A stretch of 64,000 nt of DNA from Arcuatula senhousia. Its lineage: Eukaryota > Mollusca > Bivalvia > Mytilida > Mytilidae. Both the position numbers and the translations under genes were made by a program. The first letter of the stretch is position 1, and the number at the start of each line of letters is the position of its first letter. Shown in pieces: positions 45,776-56,570 of the stretch. The stretch lies in the NCBI GenBank assembly GCA_963971305.1, contig OZ020317.1, positions 21,222,001-21,286,000 on the forward strand, in the 5' to 3' direction. The notes beneath the pieces were generated by a model. The model ran no database searches and had not been told where the DNA came from. It saw only the letters and a list, made by a program, of their open reading frames with translations.

Positions 45776-46977
45776 TGAGTTACCAGCCAGGTAGCCACTA
45801 GGTATGTGAAACCTAGGGCTAGGGGTCCCCAAGGTTAAAATTCTGGATGTCTCAGAAAGCTCCAAGGACATACAGACCATAACCTCCGCTCTAAATGAAC
45901 ACAGTGTAGCTCATTTGATGCCTTACTGTACCCCGCATCAATCTAGACCCACACCAATAACATACAAGCAGCCAAATGGCCACGAGGTAAGTGAAACCTA
46001 AGCCTAAGGGTACCAAAGACTAAAATTCTGGATGTCTCAGAAGACAGCAACGAACATACAGACCCTAACCTCCGCTCTAAATGAACACAGTGTAGCTCAT
46101 TTGATGCCTTACTGTACCCCGCAAGGATCTAGACCCACTATAGCCTACAAGCAGCCAGATAGCAAAGATGTACATGAAATTTGAGATTAGGGTTCCCCAA
46201 GGCTAAAATTCTGGGTGTCTCAGAAGGCTCCAACGAACATACAGACCCTAACCTCCGCTCTTATGAGCACAAGGTAGCTCATTTGACGCATTATTGTACC
46301 AAGCATCGATCTAGACCCACTACAATAACATACAAGCAGCCAAATGGCCACGAGGTAAGTGAAACCTAAGCCTAAGGGTACCAAAGACTAAAATTCTGGA
46401 TGTCTCAGAAGACAGCAACGAACATACAGACCCTAATCTTCGCTCTAAATGAGCACAGGGTAGCTCATTTGACGCCTTATTGTACCCAGCATCGGTCCAG
46501 ACCTACACCAATAACATACAAGCAGCCAAATGGCCACGAGCAAGCTGCGATGTACGTGAAACCGAGGCCTAAGGGGCCCTAAGACTGAAATTCTGGATGT
46601 CTCAAAAGGTTCCAATGGACATACAGACCCCAACCTCCGCTCTAAATGAACACAGTGTAGCTCACCTGACGTCTTATTGTACCCAGCATCGGTCTAGACC
46701 CACTACGATAGCCTACAAGCAGCAAAAAGCCACGATGTACGTGAAACCGAGGGTAAGGGGTCACTAAGCCTGATATTCTTGATATCTCCAACAAACATTC
46801 AGACCATATCCTCTGCTTCAAATGACCACAGTGTAGCGTATTCGTCGTATTATGGTACCCAACATCGGTCTAAACCCACTACGATGGCGTACAACCAGCC
46901 AGGTAGTCACTAGGTACGTGAAACTTAGGGCTAGGGGTCCCCTAGGCTGAAATTATGGATGTCTCAGACGGCTTAAA
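45776..46977 (+). repeat. ~185-bp satellite array, part 1
   Basis: Six to seven tandem monomers; successive tacagacc words fall at 45871, 46057, 46240, 46425, 46622 and 46799 (spacing 177-197 bp). Each monomer contains cctagg-ctaggggtcccc, attctggatgtctcag, catacagaccctaacctccgctc, gtagctcatttga and tctagacccacta. The 60-codon ORFs here are read-through of the repeat. Confidence 0.93.
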
Positions 46978-48466
46978 CAGGGTTGGCCGGGAAATACCAG
47001 TGGTGGTAAATCCCACTGGTAATTACCGGGAATTCCCGTCCTGGGAAATACTCCATTTTTTTGACAAGTGGGAAATACTGGGAAATATACAGATTTATAG
47101 GGTTTTTCATGGCAATTTTATTAGATTTCACTCTTTTATCATTCGTTTGCTCTTTTAAATATATATGATTACTTTTTTCAAATGTCATAAAGTAATTTTC
47201 AAAATTGTGTTAAGTTTTTCAACATTGTTTAAGATGGTCCTAAGATTTTTTTAGTAAAATGGTGATTGTCCTAAATACATGGAGTTGAATATGAATTACT
47301 GATTTATAAATTTCTACTACATCTACATCAATTAATGAAGAAATTTGTTACAATTTGTGGTGTTTTTCTTTCTTTAACTGACTATTTTTTTATGTCTTTA
47401 AAGACATAGAACCTATCAATTTCGCATTTTTTACATTGAATAAAAAGTACACATATTAAAATATACTATCTAAAACTTACCATTACCAACATAAAAACTC
47501 AATGTTTTGCAGTTTTCTATACAATAATCTTATTTTAATTATTCGCGTTGATTAAGTATTGTCCAGCATAAATATTTACATTTGGTAAACTGGGTACTGT
47601 AAAACTGAGAAACGAAATGTAACCAAACGAGGCGAAGAGAAAACGAAATCGGTTAATTAAGAAAAAACGACTGGTGTCGGCTAAAATCGATTTAGTTTTC
47701 TTTTTTAACCAGTTTTGTTCGCATTTCGTTTCCTTTCTTTACAGATTTCGGTTGTTTATTTTACTGTTTACGTTTCCTTCTTTACCGATATCGTTTTTGT
47801 TCTGCTCCGTTTCGTTTAATTACTTTTCGTTTCTTAGTTTACCGGTACCCGCAAGTGTTTACTTTCTATAATTAGTTTGTCCTCTTTTTTGACACTGCGT
47901 TTTTTTATTCAGTTTTCCGTCGAAAAGAATACTTTCTGTTAGGTTTTTTGAAAATTTAACAGTTTCATCAAAGGTTTTACAATGTATTCTTCAAATAGTG
48001 TGAATTTCATTATTTTTTGAAAATTGCCAAAATGATAGGTTCTATGTCTTTAAATAAGGCAATTAGACACCCAAGCTTAGACCATTGGGGTGTTGTTTTA
48101 GCAATTAGTACTGTGACAGTTGACACCAGGATCTATTGTTTAACTATGAAGCCATAAATGACTCATGATCAGTGGACTATTACATTAAGGATTTTCAAAA
48201 GATAATGTTAAGAGGACTGTTGAAGAAATTTTTTTTTAAAAATCCCTCTTTTTATACAATACTAATTTCTTTCTTTTAACACTACTGGTATGACATTTCA
48301 TAGATAATAATATTTTATAATCACAGTTGTATTAGTTATATAGAATTTTTAAGATCAATCTATATTTCCCAGTAATGGACGGGAATTACCAGCATTTCCC
48401 GGGAATTCCCTGTATTTCCCGCCGTCCTGGGAAATATGAGTATTTCCCGCCTTTTTGCCAACCCTG
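46978..48466. mobile_element. Non-autonomous hAT-type element with 8-bp target duplication
   Basis: 1,489 bp inserted in a satellite monomer. Ends CAGGGTTGGC and GCCAACCCTG are inverted, followed inward by gggaaatac/gtatttccc repeats rich in cccgggaa words. The flanking 8 bp ggcttaaa is duplicated exactly (46970-46977 and 48467-48474). CAGGG ends plus 8-bp duplication are hAT traits. An internal inverted pair, acatagaacctatca near 47405 and its complement near 48033, adds foldback structure. No transposase ORF. Confidence 0.92.
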
Positions 48467-48657
48467 GGCTTAAATGGACATACAGACCCTAACCTCCGCT
48501 CTTAATGGAAACAATGTAGCTCATTTGATGCCGTATTGTTCACGCCTTATTGTACCCCCGCATCGATTGAGACCCACTACGAAAGTCTACAAGCAGGCAA
48601 ATAGCCACGAAGTACGTGAAACCGAGGCCTAGGGATTCTAAGCCTGATATGCCGGAT
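48467..48657 (+). repeat. ~185-bp satellite array, part 2
   Basis: Resumes the monomer cut at 46977: catacagaccctaacctccgctc, gtagctcatttgatgcc, then cctagg words, ending at ccgga-t where unrelated sequence begins. Contains a short internal duplication of the ttgt-cgccttattgtaccc phrase. Confidence 0.9.
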
Positions 48658-51464
48658 CATGGTCAACAATCGGAGACAATTTCTATTGCGCATGCGTGAG
48701 ATAACCGCTAGACACTGATAAATTATTTTATATGAAATATGTAGGACTTTTTTAAAACAAATTCTATTGTGGGATTAGTTTTCGTTGTAAAATAATCTTA
48801 TAGTTATATTTGAATAGGAAAATTTTCCTTCTTTCTGATGATATAATTTTTATTATTCCATGATGTATAGAAATTGCTTCCATTTTCATTTAAAGTAAGG
48901 TACCTTTTTCTCCATACAATTTATTGTAAGAAAATTCGAAAATGAACGGAGTCGGATGTTTGAGGTCGAATATAGGCTTAAAACTACATATGTAAATTTC
49001 CTTATAGTTATGTTCCAAAAAAAGACCTTCTGCAGATTAAGAAAATGTAAAAATGAAAATTTTGTGATTTGAATAAATTGCTTCCATTTTCGTTTAAAAA
49101 TCAAGTAAAGGGCAATTTTTGTAAAGTCTTCCACTGTGGCAGCCAATTCACACGTATTTGATATCTTATCTGTCATAGATAAGATACGATCGGACCACAC
49201 TAAGTTGATAATGGAAATGATATATACTGTATATAATGGTATTTTAGTAGAAATAAATGGTAGTTGTTCAAATGTAGTTAGATTGAGCAGTTAGAAATTT
49301 GTAGACAGCTGAGGACTTTTTTAATAATAAAAATAACTTATATTTTTTTTGTATGATGCTGACAAAAAGACAAATACGCACTTCAATTCGATAGGATATT
49401 TAAAAAAAAGATGTTAATTCAAAAATTAAAGTGATGTTAGATAATCTTTAAAAATAAAAATGAATTGTCTGTAGATTTAAAAAAATGCACCATCCAGGTT
49501 AAACTTTGATAATGCACTTGAACTGATAAAAAAATCAAACAAGTTATTCCATTGCGAAATTATATAAGTGGTAATTATTTCATTTCATAGATGAGGGCAC
49601 TTCTAAAACGACATTTAAATTTGTAAAAAAAAAACGTATCTATAGTTTTTAGATTTTTTAGTAATTAAAATTAATTGATTATGAACATCCATTTTCGTGC
49701 TTATTTCGTTTATCCACTCTAAAAACAACTATATAGATTTAAGTTCTTATCACAATGAGGGCCCGTGCTGCGATATTTGGAATTTTTAATAGATCATAAA
49801 GATTATCAATATATTAGTTCAGCTCCGGAAATAGCTAGAATTTTTGTTTGTTGCTTTAAAACCGTTCTCTGTCTTTGATTCTATAGAATGGGTTCCTAGA
49901 ACCCAAAATATGCCACAAAATGTCAAGTTGATGACTTATTTTTTCTGTTATTACCATTTTGATTCGTGGATTACCAAATATGGACATTGCATTAAAAATT
50001 AAAAATACGTGCGAACCTTTTATGATATCTTGAAATTTTCCTCTGAGAAATGTCATTATGTTTTCTATTATTCACAATGCAAAATTTCTTTCAATTCTAT
50101 CTACTAATAACAATTGTGTACAAGTTTTTATACACCACCAAAACTTTTGTCTTGTCACAATTGTTCCATTTGTACCTACCCAGGTACAAACAGACAGTTT
50201 CCCATAGAATTCAATGCATTTTCAATTTCAATTTTCTCAGAAATGGTGTGAGATATTTTCTTCAAATCTTTTGCATCAAAGTTCTATTTTGATCTAGTTA
50301 CAAATGTTGAATTTGCAAAACATATGGTGCACTGGGTTAGTGTTTGGCTTTTTCCGGATAAGAACTATTAACACAGCTATTCGAATGAAGAATAGAGATA
50401 AGTCTTAAACAATGATATTTAAAAAGTAATTGAATTTAGTTTTTGATATTTCAAAAATATTATTGGTTAGCATGGCTTACTTTTAAAAACGAATAGATTC
50501 CTTAATTCCTAGCCCAGTGGTTGTAACATTCATTTTATGATCGTTTGATGAATAAATTGTTGAGCAAACCTTTATTTCTGACGCTCGCAAAGTAGTTGTT
50601 CTGTCCCTTTGTGGCAAGTTATGCATGACTTTAAAAATAAACTATTAAAGCTTTCTTTCATTGCAACGTTTTTTATGTGGTAACATCAAGGACAGCTAAA
50701 TCAACCCTGAAGGAGAATGACTAAAAAAATGTCAAAATATATTCGAGCAATTCTAATATTCAAGTAAGCCTACCTCGAAATATTTACATTTTTTGAGAAT
50801 GACCCATTTATCCACGTACTGGACCGTTGCATTTTTTTCCCCTCTTCAAAATATCTATGTACCCAGCCGACACATCATTAAAAAAAATAAGGCCCAGTTT
50901 ATTGTCAAAGCAGAAAAAAAATATTGCCAAGCAAACGATTTTCCTTTTTCAATTACTGGTAGGATGTCGAGAAGTACTAAGACCATATTATTCATATTCA
51001 TATCTTCAATTATCAAAGTCTATTTTTATTTTGTTAAACAATAAAGGTGTTGAAATGACTTCAATTGTTTTGTTATTTTACAAATTAATGATAAAAAAGT
51101 GAATGCCCAGCACATTTTCAATTCTAAAAAATCTTAATGCCCAACTGAAAGAATTGTCAAAAAAACTCTTTGCCCAGTATACAATTGCACCGGCCCAGCA
51201 GCTTTGATAAATCAACGGTCCCTATTTAAAGAAACATAAAAGTTAACAACGGCACCCTGAATGTAAACCATTACAGATTTGTTTGTATCAGTTACACGAT
51301 TAAAACTGATAAAATGCGATAAGAAATTTTACCACAGCGGGATTTGGTCAGTGATAAAATGTTATCTAATGTTACATAATGACATCCCAGATCGATGACT
51401 TTCGATAAATTAACGGGAGATAACTCTTACTGTCATAATTTGAAATAAATTGTTGGGGATGGTC
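48658..51464. mobile_element. Unidentified 2.8-kb block inserted in the satellite
   Basis: The satellite is interrupted just after its ctgga-t word at 48657 and resumes near 51465 at the same monomer position (ggatg-tct-agaaggctcc), so this block is an insertion. No terminal inverted repeat, no RT or transposase ORF; short ORFs (60-104 codons) lack motifs. 50860-51190 has several 'cccag' phrases spaced unevenly. Class unknown. Confidence 0.6.
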
Positions 51465-51862
51465 TTAGAAGGCTCCAACAAACATACAGACCCTATCCTC
51501 TGCTGCAAATGACCACAGTGTACACTACGGTAGCCTACAAGCAAAAAAACAGCCACAAGGTACGTGAAACCTAGGCCTAGCTCATTTGATACCTTATTGT
51601 ATCCCGCGTCGATCTAGACCCACTACGATAGCCTACAAGCAGCCAATTAGCCCCGAGGTATATGAAACCTAGGCCTAGGGGACCCCAAGGCTGAAATTTG
51701 GTATGTCTCAGAAGGCTCAAACGAACATACAGACCCTAACCTCCGCTCTTAATGAGCACATGGTAGCTTATTTGACGACGTATGGTACCCAGTATCAATG
51801 AAGACCCACTAAAATAGTTTACAACCAGTAAAATAGCTACGAGGTACGTGAAACTAAGCTGA
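51465..51862 (+). repeat. ~185-bp satellite array, part 3
   Basis: About two monomers, one internally deleted (51520-51570). Ends at gtacgtgaaactaag where LINE-associated sequence starts. Confidence 0.9.
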
Positions 51863-52013
51863 ACCTTCTTCAGTGAAAGATGCAAAGAAACATGACAATT
51901 TCATGAAAAATGCAGATAAAGGAAAATAACTCGAAACCCAGACTTCGGACAATATTAGTGTTTGTAATGCATGTCCATGTTATGTTTTTATGTATGTCTA
52001 TGTCTTTATGTAA

Positions 52014-54074
52014 GTCGATCAAAAGCTCAACCAATGTAATGTAAATGAAATTTGGACAATATTCAAAGAACACCTTACTGACAGCATAAATAATAACATA
52101 CCTCAAAAGACAATAACAAATAAAAAGAAACTACCATGGGTTACAGACCAAATAAGAATAAAGATAAATAAATCAAAGAGATTACATAAGAAATCTAAAA
52201 GAAACCCAGATTTGAAAAAAAGATATAAAGATCTAAAAAAGTCCCTCCAGTCAGACATGAGAACTGCTTATTGGCAATATATAGAGAAAATGATATTCGA
52301 TATACCAATTGAAGAATCTGAAAATGCAAATAGGAGACACACACCCAAAAAGCTTTTTTCATACATCAAAAGCATGAGAAACAATAACTCTGGGGTTGCA
52401 GCACTTAAGAAAGATGGTATGCTCACACTTAACACCAAAGAAAAAGCCAACATATTAAATGAGCAATTTCAAAAAGCATTCACAACTGAATCATCTGCAC
52501 AACCTATGCCAATAAAAGAGCCATCAAACTATCCAGACATGCATAACATCAAAATTTCAGAACAAGGCGTAAAAAAACTATTACATAACATCAATCCAAA
52601 CAAAGCCACTGGACCTGATCAGATATGTGGTAGAATACTGAAAGAGATGAAAGAACAACTTTGCATTCCAATCACACTCATATTTCAAAAATCCATAGAC
52701 ACACATACGATACCAACAGACTGGAAACATGCGAACGTTTGCCCAGCTTTCAAAAAAGGTGACAAACATGCTGCCATTAACTACCGGCCAATATCTCTAA
52801 CCTGCATACTCTGCAAAGTAATGGAACACATCATAGCAAGCCAAATGATGGAACACCTTGAAACAAATAAAATACTTTATGATTTACAACATGGTTTTAG
52901 ATCAAAACGTTCCTGCGAAACACAATTGATATCCTTTATACAAGACCTTGCAAGAGACAACAACAAAAACATACAAACTGATATCATTGTGATGGACTTT
53001 GCCAAAGCATTTGACAAAGTCCCCCACAAAAGATTACTGTATAAACTACAACACTATGGCATTAAAAACAACACCTTGAAATGGATTGGCGACTTCCTAC
53101 ATGACAGAACACAAACAGTTATTCTTGATGGCCAACAATCTGAAAAAATTGCTGTAACCTCTGGCGTACCGCAGGGCACAGTATTAGGCCCTATACTCTT
53201 TCTTATTTATATAAATGACTTCCCAGAATACTTACAACACAGTACGCTCAGACTATTTGCAGACGACAGTATTATTTACAGAAAAATTCAAAATAAAGAA
53301 GATTCATTAAAACTACAACAAGATTTAAATGCAGCCGCAAAATGGGAAAAAGATTGGTTAATGTCTTTCCACCCAGACAAATGTTCCATACTGCGAGTAA
53401 CATCAAAAAGAACACCAGTCATTCAAAACTACATCCTCCATGGTCATACTCTCTCAACTGAAACATCCACAAAATACCTTGGCATCACCATACAGTCAGA
53501 TCTCAAATGGAATAAACACATCGACAACATCACAGCAAATGCAGGCAGACAATTAAACTTTTTAAAACGAAACCTTAAAGTACCATCAAGAAAAATTAAA
53601 GAAAGAGCATATATGTCATTAGTAAGACCAAAACTTGAATATAGTTCATGTGTATGGGACCCACACAATAAAAAACAGATTAACCAAATTGAAATGGTCC
53701 AACGCAGGGCGGCAAGGTTTACATGCAATAGATTTCACAACACCAGCTCAGTTTCAGATATGTTAGATCAACTTCAATGGCAATCATTACAAATCCGACG
53801 CATTCAAACAAGACTTATAGTATTTTATAAAATTATCCACCATCAACTTGCAATTTATCCATTAAACCTACTTATTCCATCCGACACCCGTACCAGAAAC
53901 AAGCACCCCTATCACTTTAAGCATATCCATACCAGCAAAGATACATACAAGTTCTCTTTCTATCCTCACACAATTGTACAATGGAATCTACTCCCAACAT
54001 CAGCAGTTCTTTGTACAACAGTTGATACCTTCAAAGAGCAGATCCCAGCATCTGCTCTTTCCCACCTCATCTAA
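52014..54074 (+). CDS. LINE (non-LTR) retrotransposon reverse transcriptase, 5'-truncated
   Basis: Open from 52014, just after a TAA, to 54074 (686 codons); no plausible ATG at the beginning, as expected for truncation. Counting from the TTG at 52212: NKATGPDQI (130-138), YRPISL (191-196), motif A MDFAKAFDKVPHKRL (261-275), motif B SGVPQGTVLGPILF (317-330), motif C FADD (349-352), YLGI (422-425), and the C-terminal RRAARF thumb-side region to the stop. FADD and PQG-x-LGP identify a LINE, of the Jockey/CR1-like group by its wording. The AP endonuclease ORF is absent upstream. RT is intact, implying a young copy or recent loss of activity. Upstream 51863-52013 is untranslatable in this frame. 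Confidence 0.88.
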   Translation, partial: VDQKLNQCNVNEIWTIFKEHLTDSINNNIPQKTITNKKKLPWVTDQIRIKINKSKRLHKKSKRNPDLKKRYKDLKKSLQSDMRTAYWQYIEKMIFDIPIEESENANRRHTPKKLFSYIKSMRNNNSGVAALKKDGMLTLNTKEKANILNEQFQKAFTTESSAQPMPIKEPSNYPDMHNIKISEQGVKKLLHNINPNKATGPDQICGRILKEMKEQLCIPITLIFQKSIDTHTIPTDWKHANVCPAFKKGDKHAAINYRPISLTCILCKVMEHIIASQMMEHLETNKILYDLQHGFRSKRSCETQLISFIQDLARDNNKNIQTDIIVMDFAKAFDKVPHKRLLYKLQHYGIKNNTLKWIGDFLHDRTQTVILDGQQSEKIAVTSGVPQGTVLGPILFLIYINDFPEYLQHSTLRLFADDSIIYRKIQNKEDSLKLQQDLNAAAKWEKDWLMSFHPDKCSILRVTSKRTPVIQNYILHGHTLSTETSTKYLGITIQSDLKWNKHIDNITANAGRQLNFLKRNLKVPSRKIKERAYMSLVRPKLEYSSCVWDPHNKKQINQIEMVQRRAARFTCNRFHNTSSVSDMLDQLQWQSLQIRRIQTRLIVFYKIIHHQLAIYPLNLLIPSDTRTRNKHPYHFKHIHTSKDTYKFSFYPHTIVQWNLLPTSAVLCTTVDTFKEQIPASALSHLI

Positions 54075-54343
54075 ATAGGCCCCATGTAAATAGTTTTACG
54101 AAAAATATATTAATTAATTAACAAACAAAAAAAAAGGTTCACTGTAAATACCTTGCTTTCACATTTCCTACATTTTATTATTTATCATTTTTTTTTTTTT
54201 TGGTTATATATAGCCACGCATGCAACGGCACGTCATAGTCAACCAATTGACTGAGTGCGGAACTTTGAAGATAGATAGATAGATGCTATTTGTATATTGC
54301 TAATCGACTATAAATAAAGCTTATTTGATTTGATATTTCCATT
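54075..54343 (+). repeat. LINE 3' UTR and microsatellite-like tail
   Basis: About 200 bp of AT-rich UTR including poly-T (54188-54201), then cggaactttgaagatagatagatagat (54256-54283; split here: four gata units) and a ttgatttgat end near 54328. Short tandem repeats at the 3' end instead of poly-A are typical of CR1-like and related LINEs. The exact end is uncertain. Confidence 0.6.
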
Positions 54344-54780
54344 TTGTATCCACTACTTGGCAAGAAATAAATTGCAAGAAAAATCAAAACCGGACCAGAA
54401 ATAACCAAGTTTCGATTTTGGTTTCTTTTGACCCCATATTTCATAATAGGGGGAAGGGGGTCACAAAAATTAATCATCCGTTTTGTATCTACTACTATGA
54501 CAAGAATTAACTTGCAAAAAACATTTTTATTGGACCAGAAATAAAAGTTTCGATTTTGGTCCCTTTTGGCCCGTAATCTTATAACAAGGAAAAATGGGGT
54601 AGTCCCAAAATTAATCCTCCATTTTGTATCCACTACTTGACAAGAATTAACTTGCAAAAAAACTTTCAAAATTGGACCAGAAATAAAAATGTCTCGATTT
54701 TGGCCCCTAATGTCATAATGTGAAAAAAAGGGGTTGCAAAAATTAATCCCCCAATTACTCGACAAGAATTAACTTGCAAA
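54344..54780 (+). repeat. Minisatellite A (~135-bp units)
   Basis: Three full and one partial unit, each with ttttgtatccactac, acaagaattaacttgcaaaa, ggaccagaaataaaa, tttcgattttgg and caaaaattaatc. The same unit recurs at 61255-61700. Minus-strand read-through explains the 159-codon ORF 54286-54765. Confidence 0.9.
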
Positions 54781-54819
54781 AAAAAATTGGCTGGCCAACT
54801 ACAACAATATATCTTTCTT

Positions 54820-55252
54820 AACAAGAGGCTCCCGGGAGCCTGAATCCCTTACCTGGTCTTATGTCAACCATATGAAGACTTTTGTATAGCTAAATGAGCT
54901 GAATGTTTAAGCAAGAAAAGGCTTTTATCTATCTGCAATAGTTTTCATTCTAAATAAGCACAAACCCCTATTATTCAACTTTTAATGTTGTAACCCGAAT
55001 AAGGGGTTATCTGACAACTTCGACCTAATGGAGACTTTCGTAGAGCTAAATGAGCTGAACATTTAAGCAAGCAACAGCTTTTCTTTATCTGCAATAGTTT
55101 TCATTCTATATGCCAAAAACATGAAAAAACGCTATTTTTCACCTAAATGGGGCTGTAACCCCTATAAGGGGTTATCTGACAACTTTGACCTTGCGGAGAC
55201 TTTTGTAGAGCTAAATGAGCTGAACATTTAATATGTTTGACCAGGTGAGCTA
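54820..55252. mobile_element. Short palindromic-ended element with minisatellite B
   Basis: Opens acaagaggctcccgggagcctg, containing the perfect 14-bp palindrome 54827-54840, then ttacctggtc (54849-54858), which is complementary to gaccaggtgagc at the far end (55239-55250). The interior is two to three ~160-bp units with gagctaaatgagctgaa, aagcaagcaacagctttt and ggggctgtaacccctataaggggttatctgacaact (as separate words). The same units are found at 61690-62020. No ORF. Confidence 0.7.
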
Positions 55253-56560
55253 TAAAACAACGAACTCATATAATTGGTGTTTTTGGCCCATTTGAACACT
55301 AACTTCTGGAAAACGGTAGGAGATAATGCAAATCTGATTAAAAAACGCAGGCAGTGATTTATAAGGATTTCAATTAACAAACATTTTGAACATTGGACCA
55401 CAAATAAAAAAGTTGATTTTCTGGATGTGGCCCCACTTTTACCCCCCATAGCAATGTTACTGTACAAGCTACATAAAGTTAAACATCACATTTTGTTGAA
55501 AGAATTTATTGAAGAATAAATAAAAAAAGATTGAAATCTGAAGAAAAATAATCAGAAAAATATTATATTTGTCAAATCCTGATTATTCATTTACAATAAA
55601 TATATTTCATGGCCTGCTTAACAACTAAACTGACAAATTTAAATTAATGAAAAATTCAAATTTTTATTACATTATCATGTAACTGAAGGAACAATATTTA
55701 ATTAGATGTAATAAATTAATATGAAACATATACAACATATATCAATCCAGTGTTTCATTTACAAACATATAACTTATAAATAATACAATGAATGCACAGT
55801 TTAAAAATCATAATTACTAAATACAAGAATGGCTGTCTTCCATGGAAGACGGTACATTGCCTGTGTCTTAAAATATTCGGTAAACAGCAAGTAAATGTGT
55901 TACGGGCATAAAATCGCTTTACACCATAGAGTACCATAGGAGGAAGCTACATACCAAATATCAAGAAATTGTGACTAGTAGTTTCCCGGAAAACTGGGAT
56001 GGAAATTTGTATGAGGCCGCAGGACGACATAAGACGACAGATGTTGCCAAAGTAACCCCAATATTTCGCTTCTGCGAATTTTGAGCAAAATTTTGCATGT
56101 ATGTCAATTATGTGTAAAAACCTAAGTATAAGGGTAAACAGGAAGTGGATAACCTAGGAGCATAAAATGGATATACATTATATGGCAGTATAGGAATCAG
56201 CAATATGGAAAATATCAGGCCTATGCATCATGTAGTTCCTTTGACAACTTTAATTGAAAATTTGCATATATGTCCATAATCAACTGAAATACATGCATGA
56301 CATGGCGATTTGTTTCAACCAATCAGAAGGTGGTTGCTTTTACCTATGACCTGGGGTTTAATTTGATACAATTTTACCCAGCATTCCAGGTTAATCAAAA
56401 CAAAATAAAAGTTAAATAAAAAAGAGTGCATTATATACCAATCTGGTACACAACTCACAACTATGTTTATGTTTCAAGCAATTTTGATAATAAGAGGTGT
56501 AATTAGTCCCAAACTCATAAGTGATTACAAGGAAAAACATAATTTTTGCAACAGATAACA
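55253..56560. other. Unassigned stretch
   Basis: AT-rich, contains no credible gene; may include the 3' UTR of the minus-strand gene that ends at 56571. Confidence 0.4.
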
Positions 56561-56570
56561 ATGCGCAACT

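Noticed and set aside
46181..46582. Two 60-62-codon ORFs with similar peptides (HRSRPT-ITYKQPNGHE)
   Set aside because: They are the same satellite monomer read in one frame; the peptide similarity comes from tandem repetition, not selection.
54286..54765. 159-codon minus-strand ORF with repeated peptide
   Set aside because: Read-through of minisatellite A; repeated phrases mirror the DNA repeat.
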